Shown here in pieces: positions 20,608 to 27,814 of a stretch of DNA of 64,000 nt. A model generated the notes under the pieces. The model saw only the letters and a program-made list of their open reading frames with translations. It did not search any database and was not told the origin of the DNA. The first letter of the stretch is position 1; each line of letters starts with the position of its first letter. Source of the DNA: DATKOF01 sp035524795. GTDB taxonomy: Bacteria > Pseudomonadota > Gammaproteobacteria > Burkholderiales > SG8-41. The stretch is from NCBI GenBank assembly GCA_035524795.1, contig DATKOF010000007.1, forward strand, positions 1 to 64,000. The letters run 5' to 3'. The position numbers were made by a program, and so were the translations under genes.

Positions 20608-20970
20608 TCAATGACTGAGGAAATTGATTATGTTTTTGATTTCCTTACGCACGGCGGCAAAACTTACCACAGCCGAAACGCGGTTTGACTTGGGGTGGCT
20701 GGTAGCGGATTCGTCAAGACGATTGCGGGCGCCACTGATGGTAAAACCCTGATCGTACAGCAGATCGCGGATGTGGCGGATCAGCAGAACTTCATGATGC
20801 TGATAATAACGCCGGTTGCCGCGGCGTTTGACCGGCTTGAGCTGCGCAAACTCCTGTTCCCAATAACGCAATACATGCGGTTTGACGCCGCACAAATCAC
20901 TGACTTCGCCAATCGTGAAATAGCGCTTTGCGGGGATCGGCGGCAGCGTTTCTTTAGGATTTGCTTCCAT
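20608..20970 (-). CDS. MerR-family transcriptional regulator
   Basis: This 120-residue protein has an N-terminal MerR winged helix: RYFTIGEVSDLCGVKPHVLR then YWEQEF and NRRYYQHHEVLLIRHIRDLL. There is no cysteine-based metal site and no effector domain, as in the short MerR proteins encoded after ihfA in many proteobacteria. The ATG at 20970 has an AAGGG ribosome site and overlaps the ihfA stop by 17 bp, so the two are coupled. Target genes are unknown. Confidence 0.88.
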   Translation of the reverse strand: MEANPKETLPPIPAKRYFTIGEVSDLCGVKPHVLRYWEQEFAQLKPVKRRGNRRYYQHHEVLLIRHIRDLLYDQGFTISGARNRLDESATSHPKSNRVSAVVSFAAVRKEIKNIINFLSH

Positions 20971-21262
20971 TGCCCTTATGGTTTTGCTCAACCAGCGCCT
21001 TCAATTTCTGCGAGGCATGAAAGGTCACCACGCGCCGCGCAGTAATCGGAATTTCCTCCCCCGTTTTCGGATTACGCCCCGGCCGCTGCGGCTTGTCGCG
21101 TAACTGAAAATTGCCGAATCCGGAAAGCTTCACCCCCTGACCGGCTTCCAGCGCGGTGCGAATCTCCTCGAAAAAAGATTCAACCATGTCTTTCGCTTCG
21201 CGTTTGTTGAAACCGACTTTCTCGAACAGCAGGTCCGCCAACTCAGCCTTGGTCAAGGTCAT
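20954..21262 (-). CDS. ihfA: integration host factor subunit alpha
   Basis: IHF bends DNA as an alpha/beta heterodimer and assists recombination, replication and transcription. The 102-residue sequence has the HU/IHF signature GVKLSGFGNFQLRDKPQRPG with the intercalating proline in the arm RNPKTGEEIPI. The N-terminus MTLTKAELADLLFEKVGFNK and AKDMVESFFEEI match IhfA. It follows pheT by 9 bp, the standard pheST-ihfA order. Confidence 0.95.
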   Translation of the reverse strand: MTLTKAELADLLFEKVGFNKREAKDMVESFFEEIRTALEAGQGVKLSGFGNFQLRDKPQRPGRNPKTGEEIPITARRVVTFHASQKLKALVEQNHKGNGSKS

Positions 21263-21271
21263 GTTTTCCCC

Positions 21272-23293
21272 TTATTTTCTGAGTACTGCATTGAATTCTT
21301 CTTCTAACACCTTAATAAACTGTTCGATGACGAGATCGACTTCGGCGTCAGTCAAGGTCTTGGAAGTATCTTGCAATAATAGCCGAAACGCAATACTTTT
21401 TTTATCTGAATCAATGCCTTTGCCACGATATATATCAAATGGCATGATTTCCAGCAGTGTTGCCGGAGCGTTCTTTCTCAGCGCGATCAGAATCGCTTCC
21501 CAAGTCGCATTCGCCACGATTTCGACCGAGATATCCCGCCGCACTACAGGAAACTTTGAAATATTTTTATATACAGTTACTTGTGAGAATTTTCTCGCGT
21601 CAAGATTTAACTCGAAGAGCACCGGTGCCAAAAGCAGATCGTATTGCTGACACAACCGCGGGTGCAGTTCCCCCATCCAGCCGACAAGTGTCCCATTGAT
21701 ACTGACCGCAGCAGACCGGCCGGGATGCAACGCGGGATGCTGAGCAGGTTCCAGGTGGACGACATCCGGGACAAGCAATGCTTCCAAATCGGATTTGACG
21801 TCGAAAAAATCCGTTCCGCGCTTCGTTATCCCCCATTGCTCCGGCAACGCTTCGCCGCAGGCCAGCGCGGCCAGTCGCAGGGACTGCCGGTACCCCTGCT
21901 TTTCGCCGCGAGCGAAACAATGCCCGATCTCAAACAGCCGCACACGATCATGCTGGCGGTTGATATTGAGCTTCAGGCAGTCAACCAGACTCGCGATCAG
22001 GCTGGAGCGCATCACGTTCAGGTGCACGGCGATCGGGTTGAGCAGCGGCACCGGTTCATGATTGGAATAAAAATCCTCTTCCCAGCGGCGGTTGACGAAG
22101 CTGTAGGTGATGACCTCCTGATAGTCACGCGCTACAAGCAGCGAACGCAGCTTGCCGACGCCGGCGCGGCCACGGTCCACCGGCAGCATTCTCGCGGCAC
22201 CGCCGGGGCGGCGCGCCGGTATGTTGTCATAACCATGGATGCGGGCGATTTCCTCGATCAGGTCCTCTTCGATCGCAAGGTCGAAACGATAGCTGGGCGG
22301 CGTCACCGCGAGTTCGGCCCCCTGCACTCGATGCGCGAATCCCAGACGCTGAAGAATTTCGATGATCTGGCGCTCGTTAAGAGCGACGCCGAGCACGCGC
22401 TCCACCCGCTTCTGCCGCAACTGCACCGGTTTGCGTTGTGGCAACGAGGCGCCGGTTTCACATACCGGCCCGGCCCGGCCGCCGCATATTTCCAGCATTA
22501 GGCGGGTAGCATATTCGATCGCCGACCGGGTCGCGGCGAAATCGACGCCGCGCTCGAAACGGTACGCGGAATCCGAGCCGAAACCGAGCACGCGCGATTT
22601 GCCTGCGATCGATTCCGGTTGGAAAAATGCGCTTTCGAGAAGAATGGCCGTCGTTCCCATTACGACCGCGCTGTCCTCGCCTCCCATGATGCCGGCCAGG
22701 GCCAGTGGTTTTTCGTAGTCAGCGATGACCAGCAGGCGATCATCGAGTGTGACCTGCTGTCCGTTAAGAAGCTTGAGCGTTTCGCCCCCCCGGCCGAAGC
22801 GCACATGAATGCCGCCATCGATGCGGGCAAAGTCGAAAGCGTGCAGCGGCTGGCCGAATTCCAGCATCACGTAATTGGTGACGTCCACAATCGCGTGCAC
22901 GCTGCGCAGGCCGCAACGCTCGAGACGCGTTACCATCCAGTCCGGAGTAACGGCACGCGGATCGACGCCGCGAATGACGCGCGCGCAATATCGCGGGCAC
23001 GCGGTCGGCGCTTCCAGCGCCACTTCCACGCGGTCGGCAATTGTCGCCGGCACCGCTACAGTGTCCGGCGGCATCAACTTGCTTCCGGTAACCGCGGCAA
23101 CTTCGCGCGCGATGCCGATCACGCTCAGGCAATCCCCGCGATTGGGCGTCGGCTTTATCGTGAATATGCGGTCCGAGCCGGCAGGTTCGACGCTCTCGAC
23201 TTCGATGCCGGACATGGTCAGAACTTCGGCGAGCTCCCGGTCGGTCAACGCCGGATCGACGAAACTGCGCAACCAGTTTTCCAAAAATTTCAT
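21272..23293 (-). CDS. pheT: phenylalanyl-tRNA synthetase beta subunit lacking the B2 tRNA-binding domain
   Basis: PheT pairs with PheS to charge tRNA-Phe. This copy is 673 residues; bacterial PheT is normally about 790-800. The N-terminal helix domain is normal up to MSGIEVESVEPAG (about 27-39), then the sequence jumps directly to SDRIFTIKPTPNRGDCLSVI, the start of B1. In E. coli about 118 residues, the whole OB-fold B2 (EMAP-like tRNA_bind) domain, lie between these points. B3/B4 (VDVTNYVMLEFGQPLHAFD), B5, B6-B7 and the terminal anticodon-binding FDX-ACB domain (SKFPVVRRDISVEI to the end) are intact. The frame is clean, so this is not a decayed gene. Confidence 0.93.
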   Translation of the reverse strand: MKFLENWLRSFVDPALTDRELAEVLTMSGIEVESVEPAGSDRIFTIKPTPNRGDCLSVIGIAREVAAVTGSKLMPPDTVAVPATIADRVEVALEAPTACPRYCARVIRGVDPRAVTPDWMVTRLERCGLRSVHAIVDVTNYVMLEFGQPLHAFDFARIDGGIHVRFGRGGETLKLLNGQQVTLDDRLLVIADYEKPLALAGIMGGEDSAVVMGTTAILLESAFFQPESIAGKSRVLGFGSDSAYRFERGVDFAATRSAIEYATRLMLEICGGRAGPVCETGASLPQRKPVQLRQKRVERVLGVALNERQIIEILQRLGFAHRVQGAELAVTPPSYRFDLAIEEDLIEEIARIHGYDNIPARRPGGAARMLPVDRGRAGVGKLRSLLVARDYQEVITYSFVNRRWEEDFYSNHEPVPLLNPIAVHLNVMRSSLIASLVDCLKLNINRQHDRVRLFEIGHCFARGEKQGYRQSLRLAALACGEALPEQWGITKRGTDFFDVKSDLEALLVPDVVHLEPAQHPALHPGRSAAVSINGTLVGWMGELHPRLCQQYDLLLAPVLFELNLDARKFSQVTVYKNISKFPVVRRDISVEIVANATWEAILIALRKNAPATLLEIMPFDIYRGKGIDSDKKSIAFRLLLQDTSKTLTDAEVDLVIEQFIKVLEEEFNAVLRK

Positions 23294-23334
23294 GCGGTTA
23301 TACGCCGGATTCCGGGAAAATAATCCCGTATGGT

Positions 23335-24321
23335 TCAGTTGAACTGTTTCAGGAACCGCAGATCATTTTCGAAAAACAAACGCAAATCATCGACGCTGTA
23401 GCGCAGCATCGCCAGCCGGTCCGGTCCGAGACCGAAAGCGAAGCCTTGATAGCGTTCGCTGTCGATATCGACGTTTCCGAGGACGTTCGGATGCACCATG
23501 CCGCAGCCACCGACTTCAAGCCAGTCATCGCCAAAACTCATATCGATCTCCGCCGAAGGTTCGGTAAACGGAAAAAATGAAGGGCGGAACCGCACCTTGA
23601 GATCGTCACGCTCAAAAAAACAACGCAGAAAATCGGTAACGACTCCCTTGAGGTCGGCAAAGGTGACTTGCTCGTCGACCCACAGCCCCTCGACCTGGTG
23701 GAACATCGGCGAATGCGTCGCGTCGGAGTCGACGCGGTAAACCCTGCCCATGGCAATAATCTTGATTGGCGGCCGGTGACGTTCCATATAGTGCACCTGG
23801 ATCGGCGAGGTATGCGTGCGCAGCAGATGTTTGCCGTCGTCAAGATAAAATGTGTCGTGCATCGAACGCGCCGGATGGTTCTCCGGCTGGTTGAGCGCGG
23901 TGAAGTTGTAGTAATCGGTCTCGATTTCCGGACCATCGGCCACCTCGAAACCCAGCGAATGGAACAGCGTCTCGATGCGCTCCAGTGCGAGCGTTACCGG
24001 ATGCAGCCCGCCGACCCCGCTGCCGCGCCCCGGCAGCGTGACATCGACGGCCTGCTGCGCCAGACGGGATTCCAGCCCGAGCGCGCGTATTCTCTCGCGC
24101 TGTTCTGCAAGCGCCGTCTCGATCCGCTGTTTCGCGGCGTTGAAACGGGCGCCGAACGCCGGACGTTCGGCGGCGGGCACCTCGGTGATTTTTTTTTGCA
24201 GTTCGGACAGTGCGCCGGACTTCCCGAGAAAGCGCGCCTTTGCCTGCTCGAGTTGCGCGGCATCGGTGATGCCGGCGAACAGCGTCAGCGCCTCCTGGAC
24301 TATCGTTTCGAGCTTTTCCAT
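23335..24321 (-). CDS. pheS: phenylalanyl-tRNA synthetase alpha subunit
   Basis: PheS carries the catalytic site of PheRS. The 328-residue protein has an N-terminal coiled coil, then class II motif 2 (MHDTFYLDD, THTSPIQVHYME, GRVYRVDSDATHSPMFHQVE) and motif 3 (GFAFGLGPDRLAMLRY). The length is normal (E. coli 327). It is followed 41 bp later by pheT. A perfect 20-bp palindrome precedes its leader. The catalytic subunit shows no matching change to go with the shortened PheT. Confidence 0.95.
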   Translation of the reverse strand: MEKLETIVQEALTLFAGITDAAQLEQAKARFLGKSGALSELQKKITEVPAAERPAFGARFNAAKQRIETALAEQRERIRALGLESRLAQQAVDVTLPGRGSGVGGLHPVTLALERIETLFHSLGFEVADGPEIETDYYNFTALNQPENHPARSMHDTFYLDDGKHLLRTHTSPIQVHYMERHRPPIKIIAMGRVYRVDSDATHSPMFHQVEGLWVDEQVTFADLKGVVTDFLRCFFERDDLKVRFRPSFFPFTEPSAEIDMSFGDDWLEVGGCGMVHPNVLGNVDIDSERYQGFAFGLGPDRLAMLRYSVDDLRLFFENDLRFLKQFN

Positions 24322-24343
24322 CCGCTTGGAACCGCTTTAAACC

Positions 24344-24363
24344 AGGAGCAGCGCGCTGCTCCT
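24344..24363. repeat. perfect 20-bp palindrome between rplT and pheS
   Basis: AGGAGCAGCG followed directly by CGCTGCTCCT forms a perfect palindrome in the 46-bp gap between rplT and pheS. In the mRNA it would make an 8-bp stem with a tight loop. No U tract follows, so it is more likely an mRNA-processing, stability or attenuation element than a terminator. Confidence 0.65.
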
Positions 24364-24367
24364 CCGC

Positions 24368-24727
24368 TCAGATACCGAGACCGGCCTTGGCTTTTTCGAC
24401 GAATTTGCCGAACGCCGGCTTGTCGAGCACGGCGATGTCGGCAAGCACCTTGCGATCGACCGCGACTGCGGCCTTTTTAAGGCCGTTCATGAAAGCGCTG
24501 TAAGACAGCCCATGCTCGCGAACTGCAGCGTTGATGCGCGCAATCCATAGACTGCGGAAATCACGTTTCTTACGGCGGCGGTCACGATACGCATACTGGC
24601 CGGCTCGCATGACTGCTTCGTTGGCGATGCGGAACACGTTGTTGCGGCGGCCGCGAAAACCCTTGGCGCGCGCGATGACCTTTTTGTGGGCGGCACGTGC
24701 GGTAACCCCACGTTTGACTCTGGGCAT
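24368..24727 (-). CDS. rplT: 50S ribosomal protein L20
   Basis: L20 binds 23S rRNA early in 50S assembly and represses its own operon in enterobacteria. The 119-residue protein starts MPRVKRGVTARAAHKKVI and contains AKGFRGRRNNVFRIA and RKKRDFRSLWIARINAA, the family signature. The ATG at 24727 is the canonical start; a longer frame adds a non-homologous head. It follows rpmI by 10 bp. Confidence 0.96.
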   Translation of the reverse strand: MPRVKRGVTARAAHKKVIARAKGFRGRRNNVFRIANEAVMRAGQYAYRDRRRKKRDFRSLWIARINAAVREHGLSYSAFMNGLKKAAVAVDRKVLADIAVLDKPAFGKFVEKAKAGLGI

Positions 24728-24737
24728 GGCGATCTCC

Positions 24738-24935
24738 TCAGGCGTAGGGAAGCATGGTGCGCACGGAGCGGGTATTGCTGCCGTGAACGCCGGTGGTGCC
24801 ACGCAGGTGCCGTTTCCGTTTGGTCGACTTTTTGGTCAGGATGTGGCGCAGATAGGCCCTGGAACGCTTGATGCGGCCGCTGCCGGCGACCTTGAAACGC
24901 TTGGCCGCGCCGCTTTTGGTTTTCAACTTCGGCAT
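24738..24935 (-). CDS. rpmI: 50S ribosomal protein L35
   Basis: The 65-residue protein starts MPKLKTKSGAAKRFKV and contains the L35 signature around RSRAYLRHILTKKSTKRKRH. The ATG at 24935 is preceded by a strong AGGAG ribosome site. The 98-nt gap to infC upstream contains extensive inverted repeats, a likely site for L20 feedback. Confidence 0.96.
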   Translation of the reverse strand: MPKLKTKSGAAKRFKVAGSGRIKRSRAYLRHILTKKSTKRKRHLRGTTGVHGSNTRSVRTMLPYA

Positions 24936-25033
24936 GATTGCTCCTTTTTTAACATAGCGCCGGGTGCTTCCGATCGGAAGACTTGCCGACCCGGACAACT
25001 ACTTGTTGAAATTGCAATTAAACCCACTGACAA
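24936..25033 (-). promoter_or_regulatory. structured infC-rpmI intergenic leader, candidate L20 operator
   Basis: The gap contains a nested inverted repeat: CCGGGT at 24960-24965 pairs with ACCCGG at 24989-24994, and between them lies the 14-bp palindrome CTTCCGATCGGAAG (24967-24980). The structure ends about 25 nt before the rpmI start. In E. coli L20 represses rpmI-rplT by binding RNA in this part of the operon. That this sequence does the same is an inference from position and structure. Confidence 0.5.
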
Positions 25034-25621
25034 CTATTTTCTTTCGGCGCCGGCTGCTGCCGCTGTTTTCTCCGGCGGCTTGCCCTTCTTGGGCGCCGGC
25101 TTGGCGCTTTTCTTCGGCGCCAGCACCATCACCATCTGGCGCCCTTCCATCTTCGGATACTGTTCGACCGTGCTGTAGGCATCGAGATCGGCCCTGACCC
25201 GTTCAATCAGCCTGACACCGAATTCCTGGTGCGCCATTTCGCGCCCCCTAAAACGCAGCGTCACTTTCGCCTTGTCTCCCTCTTCCAGAAAGCGGATCAG
25301 GTTGCGCAGTTTGATCTGGTAATCACCCTCGTCGGTGCCGGGACGAAACTTGATCTCCTTGACGACGATCTGCTTCTGCTTGAGCTTGGCTTCGTGCCTT
25401 TTCTTGCTCTCGCGATAGCGGAATTTGCCGTAATCCATCAGACGGCAAACCGGTGGAGAAGCGGTCGGGGCAATTTCAACCAGATCAAGCCCGGCTTCCT
25501 CGGCTTTGGCATTGGCAATGGCGGCCGATACGATGCCGAGCTGTTCGCCGTCGTCGCCGATCAGCCTGATCTCGGGCATGGTGATCTCGCCGTTAATGCG
25601 CGGCTCTTTTTCCTGAGCTAT
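25034..25621 (-). CDS. infC: translation initiation factor IF-3, non-canonical AUA start
   Basis: IF-3 prevents subunit re-association and proofs start-codon choice. The protein has IF3-N (MPEIRLIGDDGEQLGIV, APTASPPVCRLMDYGKFRY) and IF3-C (KEIKFRPGTDEGDYQIKLR). Upstream of the first ATG (25579) the frame still encodes the conserved leader AQEKEPRINGEIT, and a TAG stop at 25631-25633 closes the frame. The only codon placed 6 nt after a good AGGAG site is ATA at 25619-25621. This parallels E. coli infC, which starts with AUU and is autoregulated because IF-3 rejects such starts. The predicted length is 195 residues, with a basic Ala/Pro-rich tail. Confidence 0.92.
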   Translation of the reverse strand: MAQEKEPRINGEITMPEIRLIGDDGEQLGIVSAAIANAKAEEAGLDLVEIAPTASPPVCRLMDYGKFRYRESKKRHEAKLKQKQIVVKEIKFRPGTDEGDYQIKLRNLIRFLEEGDKAKVTLRFRGREMAHQEFGVRLIERVRADLDAYSTVEQYPKMEGRQMVMVLAPKKSAKPAPKKGKPPEKTAAAAGAERK

Positions 25622-25643
25622 ACAAAACTCCTATATTAAAAAG

Positions 25644-27560
25644 TTATGCCGCGCGTCCCAGTCGCTGCACCTCATCCTGGAGGCGCTGGATGAAGACCGC
25701 TGTCGGCATCTGGCCGAGATCTTCACCCTTACGGGTCCGCACGGCAATTGTCTGCGCCGCCATCTCCTTGTCACCCACAATTACCTGATAAGGCAGCTTC
25801 TGCAGACTATGTTCCCGAATTTTATAGGTTATTTTCTCATTCCTCAAGTCGGCCCCGGCGCGCAATCCGGCGCGCCTGAACTCTTCCGCCACCTGCCCGG
25901 CATAAGCCGCCTGGTGTTCAGTGATGTTGAGAACCACCACCTGCAGCGGCGCCAGCCACAGCGGAAATGCGCCGGCGAAATGCTCGATCAGAATGCCGAT
26001 GAAGCGCTCCATCGAGCCGACGATCGCCCGATGCAGCATGACCGGCGTCCGGCGCGTGTTGTCTTCGGCTACGTACTCGGCGCCAAGCCGGCCCGGCATC
26101 GAAAAATCGACCTGGATCGTTCCACACTGCCAGACGCGGCCGATCGAATCTTTCAGCGAAAATTCGATCTTCGGGCCGTAGAATGCGCCCTCGCCCGCCG
26201 CGGTCTCCCATGCCACGCCCTTGCCTTCGAGCGCGTCGGCGAGCGCCTTTTCTGCAGCATCCCAGGTCGCGTCCGAACCGACCCGCCTGGCGGGACGCGT
26301 CGAAAGCTTGTAGATGATTTCGTCGAAACCGAAATCGCGGTAGACGTCGATCAGCACGTCGATGAAACGCGACACCTCGGGCCGGATCTGCTCCTCGGTG
26401 CAGAAAATATGGCCGTCGTCCTGCGTAAACCCGCGCACGCGCATGATGCCGTGCAACGCGCCCGACGGCTCGTTGCGCAGACATGAGCCGAATTCACCGT
26501 ATCTGAGCGGCAGGTCGCGGTAGCTGTGCAGCCCGGCGTTGAAAATCTGGACGTGGCCCGGACAGTTCATCGGCTTGATCGCGTAATCGCGGTTTTCGCT
26601 CGAAGTGACGAACATGTGTTCGCGGAAATTGTCCCAGTGCCCCGATTTCTCCCACAGCGTGCGGTCGAGGATCGGCGGACAGCGCACCTCCTGAAAGCCG
26701 TTGTCGCGGTACACCGCGCGCAGATACTGTTCGATCTGCTGCCAGATTGTCCAGCCTTTCGGGTGCCAGAACACCAGCCCCGGCGCCTCGTCCTGCATGT
26801 GGAGCAGATCGAGCTGTCTGGCGAGCCGGCGATGGTCGCGTTTCTCGGCCTCCTCGAGCATGCGCAGGTAGGCGTCCTGCTCTTCCTTCCTGGCCCACGC
26901 GGTGCCGTAGATCCGTTGCAGCATCTCGTTCCTTGAATCCCCGCGCCAGTAGGCGCCGGCGACCTTCATCAGCTTGAATACCTTGAGTTTGCCAGTCGAT
27001 GGCACGTGCGGCCCGCGGCACAGATCAATGAAATCGCCCTCGCGATAGAGCGATACTTCCTCGCCGGCCGGAATCGAGGCGATGATCTCCGCCTTGTAGT
27101 GTTCGCCGATCGATTTGAAAAAATCGACCGCCTTGTCGCGCGGCCACACTTCGCGCCGGACCGGAATATCGCGCCTGACGAGCTCGGTCATGCGTTTTTC
27201 GATCGCGGCAAGATCGTCGGGCGTAAACGGCCGCTGGAACGCGAAATCGTAGTAAAAACCATTTTCGATCACCGGGCCGATCGTCACCTGCGCTTCGGGA
27301 AACAGCTCCTTGACCGCATAGGCCAGCAGATGCGCAGTCGAATGGCGGATCAGGTCGAGGCCTTCCGCGTCCTTGTCGGTGATGATTGCAACCTCGCTGT
27401 CCCTGTCCAGAACGAACAAAGTATCGACCAGCCTGCCGTCAACCCTGCCGGCAAGCGCGGCTTTGGCAAGACCCGGGCCAATGGTGGCCGCGAGCGCGGC
27501 AACCGACACCGGCTGATCGAAATGACGGATTGAACCGTCGAGGAGTCTGATGTCAGGCAT
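25644..27560 (-). CDS. thrS: threonyl-tRNA synthetase
   Basis: ThrS charges tRNA-Thr. The 638-residue protein has the TGS domain (MPDIRLLDGSIRHFD), the editing domain with HSTAHLLAYAVKELFP (HxxxH zinc/editing site), the class II core (CRGPHVPSTGKLKVFKL, MNCPGHVQIF, LRNEPSGALHGIMRVRGFTQDDGH, HRAIVGSMERFIGILIEH) and a C-terminal anticodon-binding domain. The ATG at 27560 is the family start. A hairpin with a U tract lies only 22 nt upstream, so attenuation is possible. infC follows after 22 bp. Confidence 0.95.
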   Translation of the reverse strand: MPDIRLLDGSIRHFDQPVSVAALAATIGPGLAKAALAGRVDGRLVDTLFVLDRDSEVAIITDKDAEGLDLIRHSTAHLLAYAVKELFPEAQVTIGPVIENGFYYDFAFQRPFTPDDLAAIEKRMTELVRRDIPVRREVWPRDKAVDFFKSIGEHYKAEIIASIPAGEEVSLYREGDFIDLCRGPHVPSTGKLKVFKLMKVAGAYWRGDSRNEMLQRIYGTAWARKEEQDAYLRMLEEAEKRDHRRLARQLDLLHMQDEAPGLVFWHPKGWTIWQQIEQYLRAVYRDNGFQEVRCPPILDRTLWEKSGHWDNFREHMFVTSSENRDYAIKPMNCPGHVQIFNAGLHSYRDLPLRYGEFGSCLRNEPSGALHGIMRVRGFTQDDGHIFCTEEQIRPEVSRFIDVLIDVYRDFGFDEIIYKLSTRPARRVGSDATWDAAEKALADALEGKGVAWETAAGEGAFYGPKIEFSLKDSIGRVWQCGTIQVDFSMPGRLGAEYVAEDNTRRTPVMLHRAIVGSMERFIGILIEHFAGAFPLWLAPLQVVVLNITEHQAAYAGQVAEEFRRAGLRAGADLRNEKITYKIREHSLQKLPYQVIVGDKEMAAQTIAVRTRKGEDLGQMPTAVFIQRLQDEVQRLGRAA

Positions 27561-27582
27561 CAATCAAATAAGGCAGGCGGCG

Positions 27583-27611
27583 AAAAAAAAGTGCGGGCCA
27601 GCCGCACTTTT
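27583..27611 (-). terminator. intrinsic terminator or attenuator between tRNA-Val and thrS
   Basis: On the minus strand AAAAGTGCGG pairs with CCGCACTTTT around a 5-nt loop and runs into eight T residues. This is a textbook Rho-independent terminator. It lies after tRNA-Val, but only 22 bp remain before the thrS start, too little for a promoter. thrS transcription must therefore pass through this structure, so it may work as a regulated attenuator. Confidence 0.85.
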
Positions 27612-27692
27612 CCCGGATGCGCGTGCGGCTAGGCCCGGCGACAGGCAGAACGGGTTCGCATTGTCATCAGCATGGCCGCCTCTTCCCATGTG

Positions 27693-27769
27693 TGGTAGGC
27701 GCGATTGGAGTCGAACCAACGACCTCATCCATGTCAAGGATGCGCTCTAACCAACTGAGCTACGCGCCT
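27693..27769 (-). tRNA. tRNA-Val (anticodon GAC)
   Basis: The 77-nt minus-strand sequence folds as a cloverleaf. Acceptor AGGCGCG pairs perfectly with CGCGCCT, and CCA is encoded. The anticodon stem CATCC/GGATG holds loop TTGACAT with anticodon GAC, which reads GUC and GUU. A strong promoter lies immediately upstream, in the gap after relA. Confidence 0.96.
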
Positions 27770-27780
27770 GAAAGCCGCAG

Positions 27781-27809
27781 ATTTTACCCGCTCCGGCGCT
27801 CCGATTCAA
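27781..27809 (-). promoter_or_regulatory. promoter of tRNA-Val
   Basis: On the minus strand TTGAAT (27804-27809) and TAAAAT (27781-27786) are separated by exactly 17 bp, a near-consensus sigma-70 promoter. The tRNA 5' end is 11 bases after the -10 box. This promoter may also supply thrS through the terminator-like hairpin. Confidence 0.75.
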
Positions 27810-27814
27810 ACGCG

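Noticed and set aside
21272..23293. Short pheT taken as a pseudogene
   Set aside because: The frame is uninterrupted and every domain except B2 is present and well conserved, so a functional shortened protein is more likely.
27629..27673. 14-codon frame upstream of thrS as a threonine leader peptide
   Set aside because: Only two Thr codons are present and they are not adjacent; no ribosome site is clear. It is kept only as a remark in the attenuator finding.
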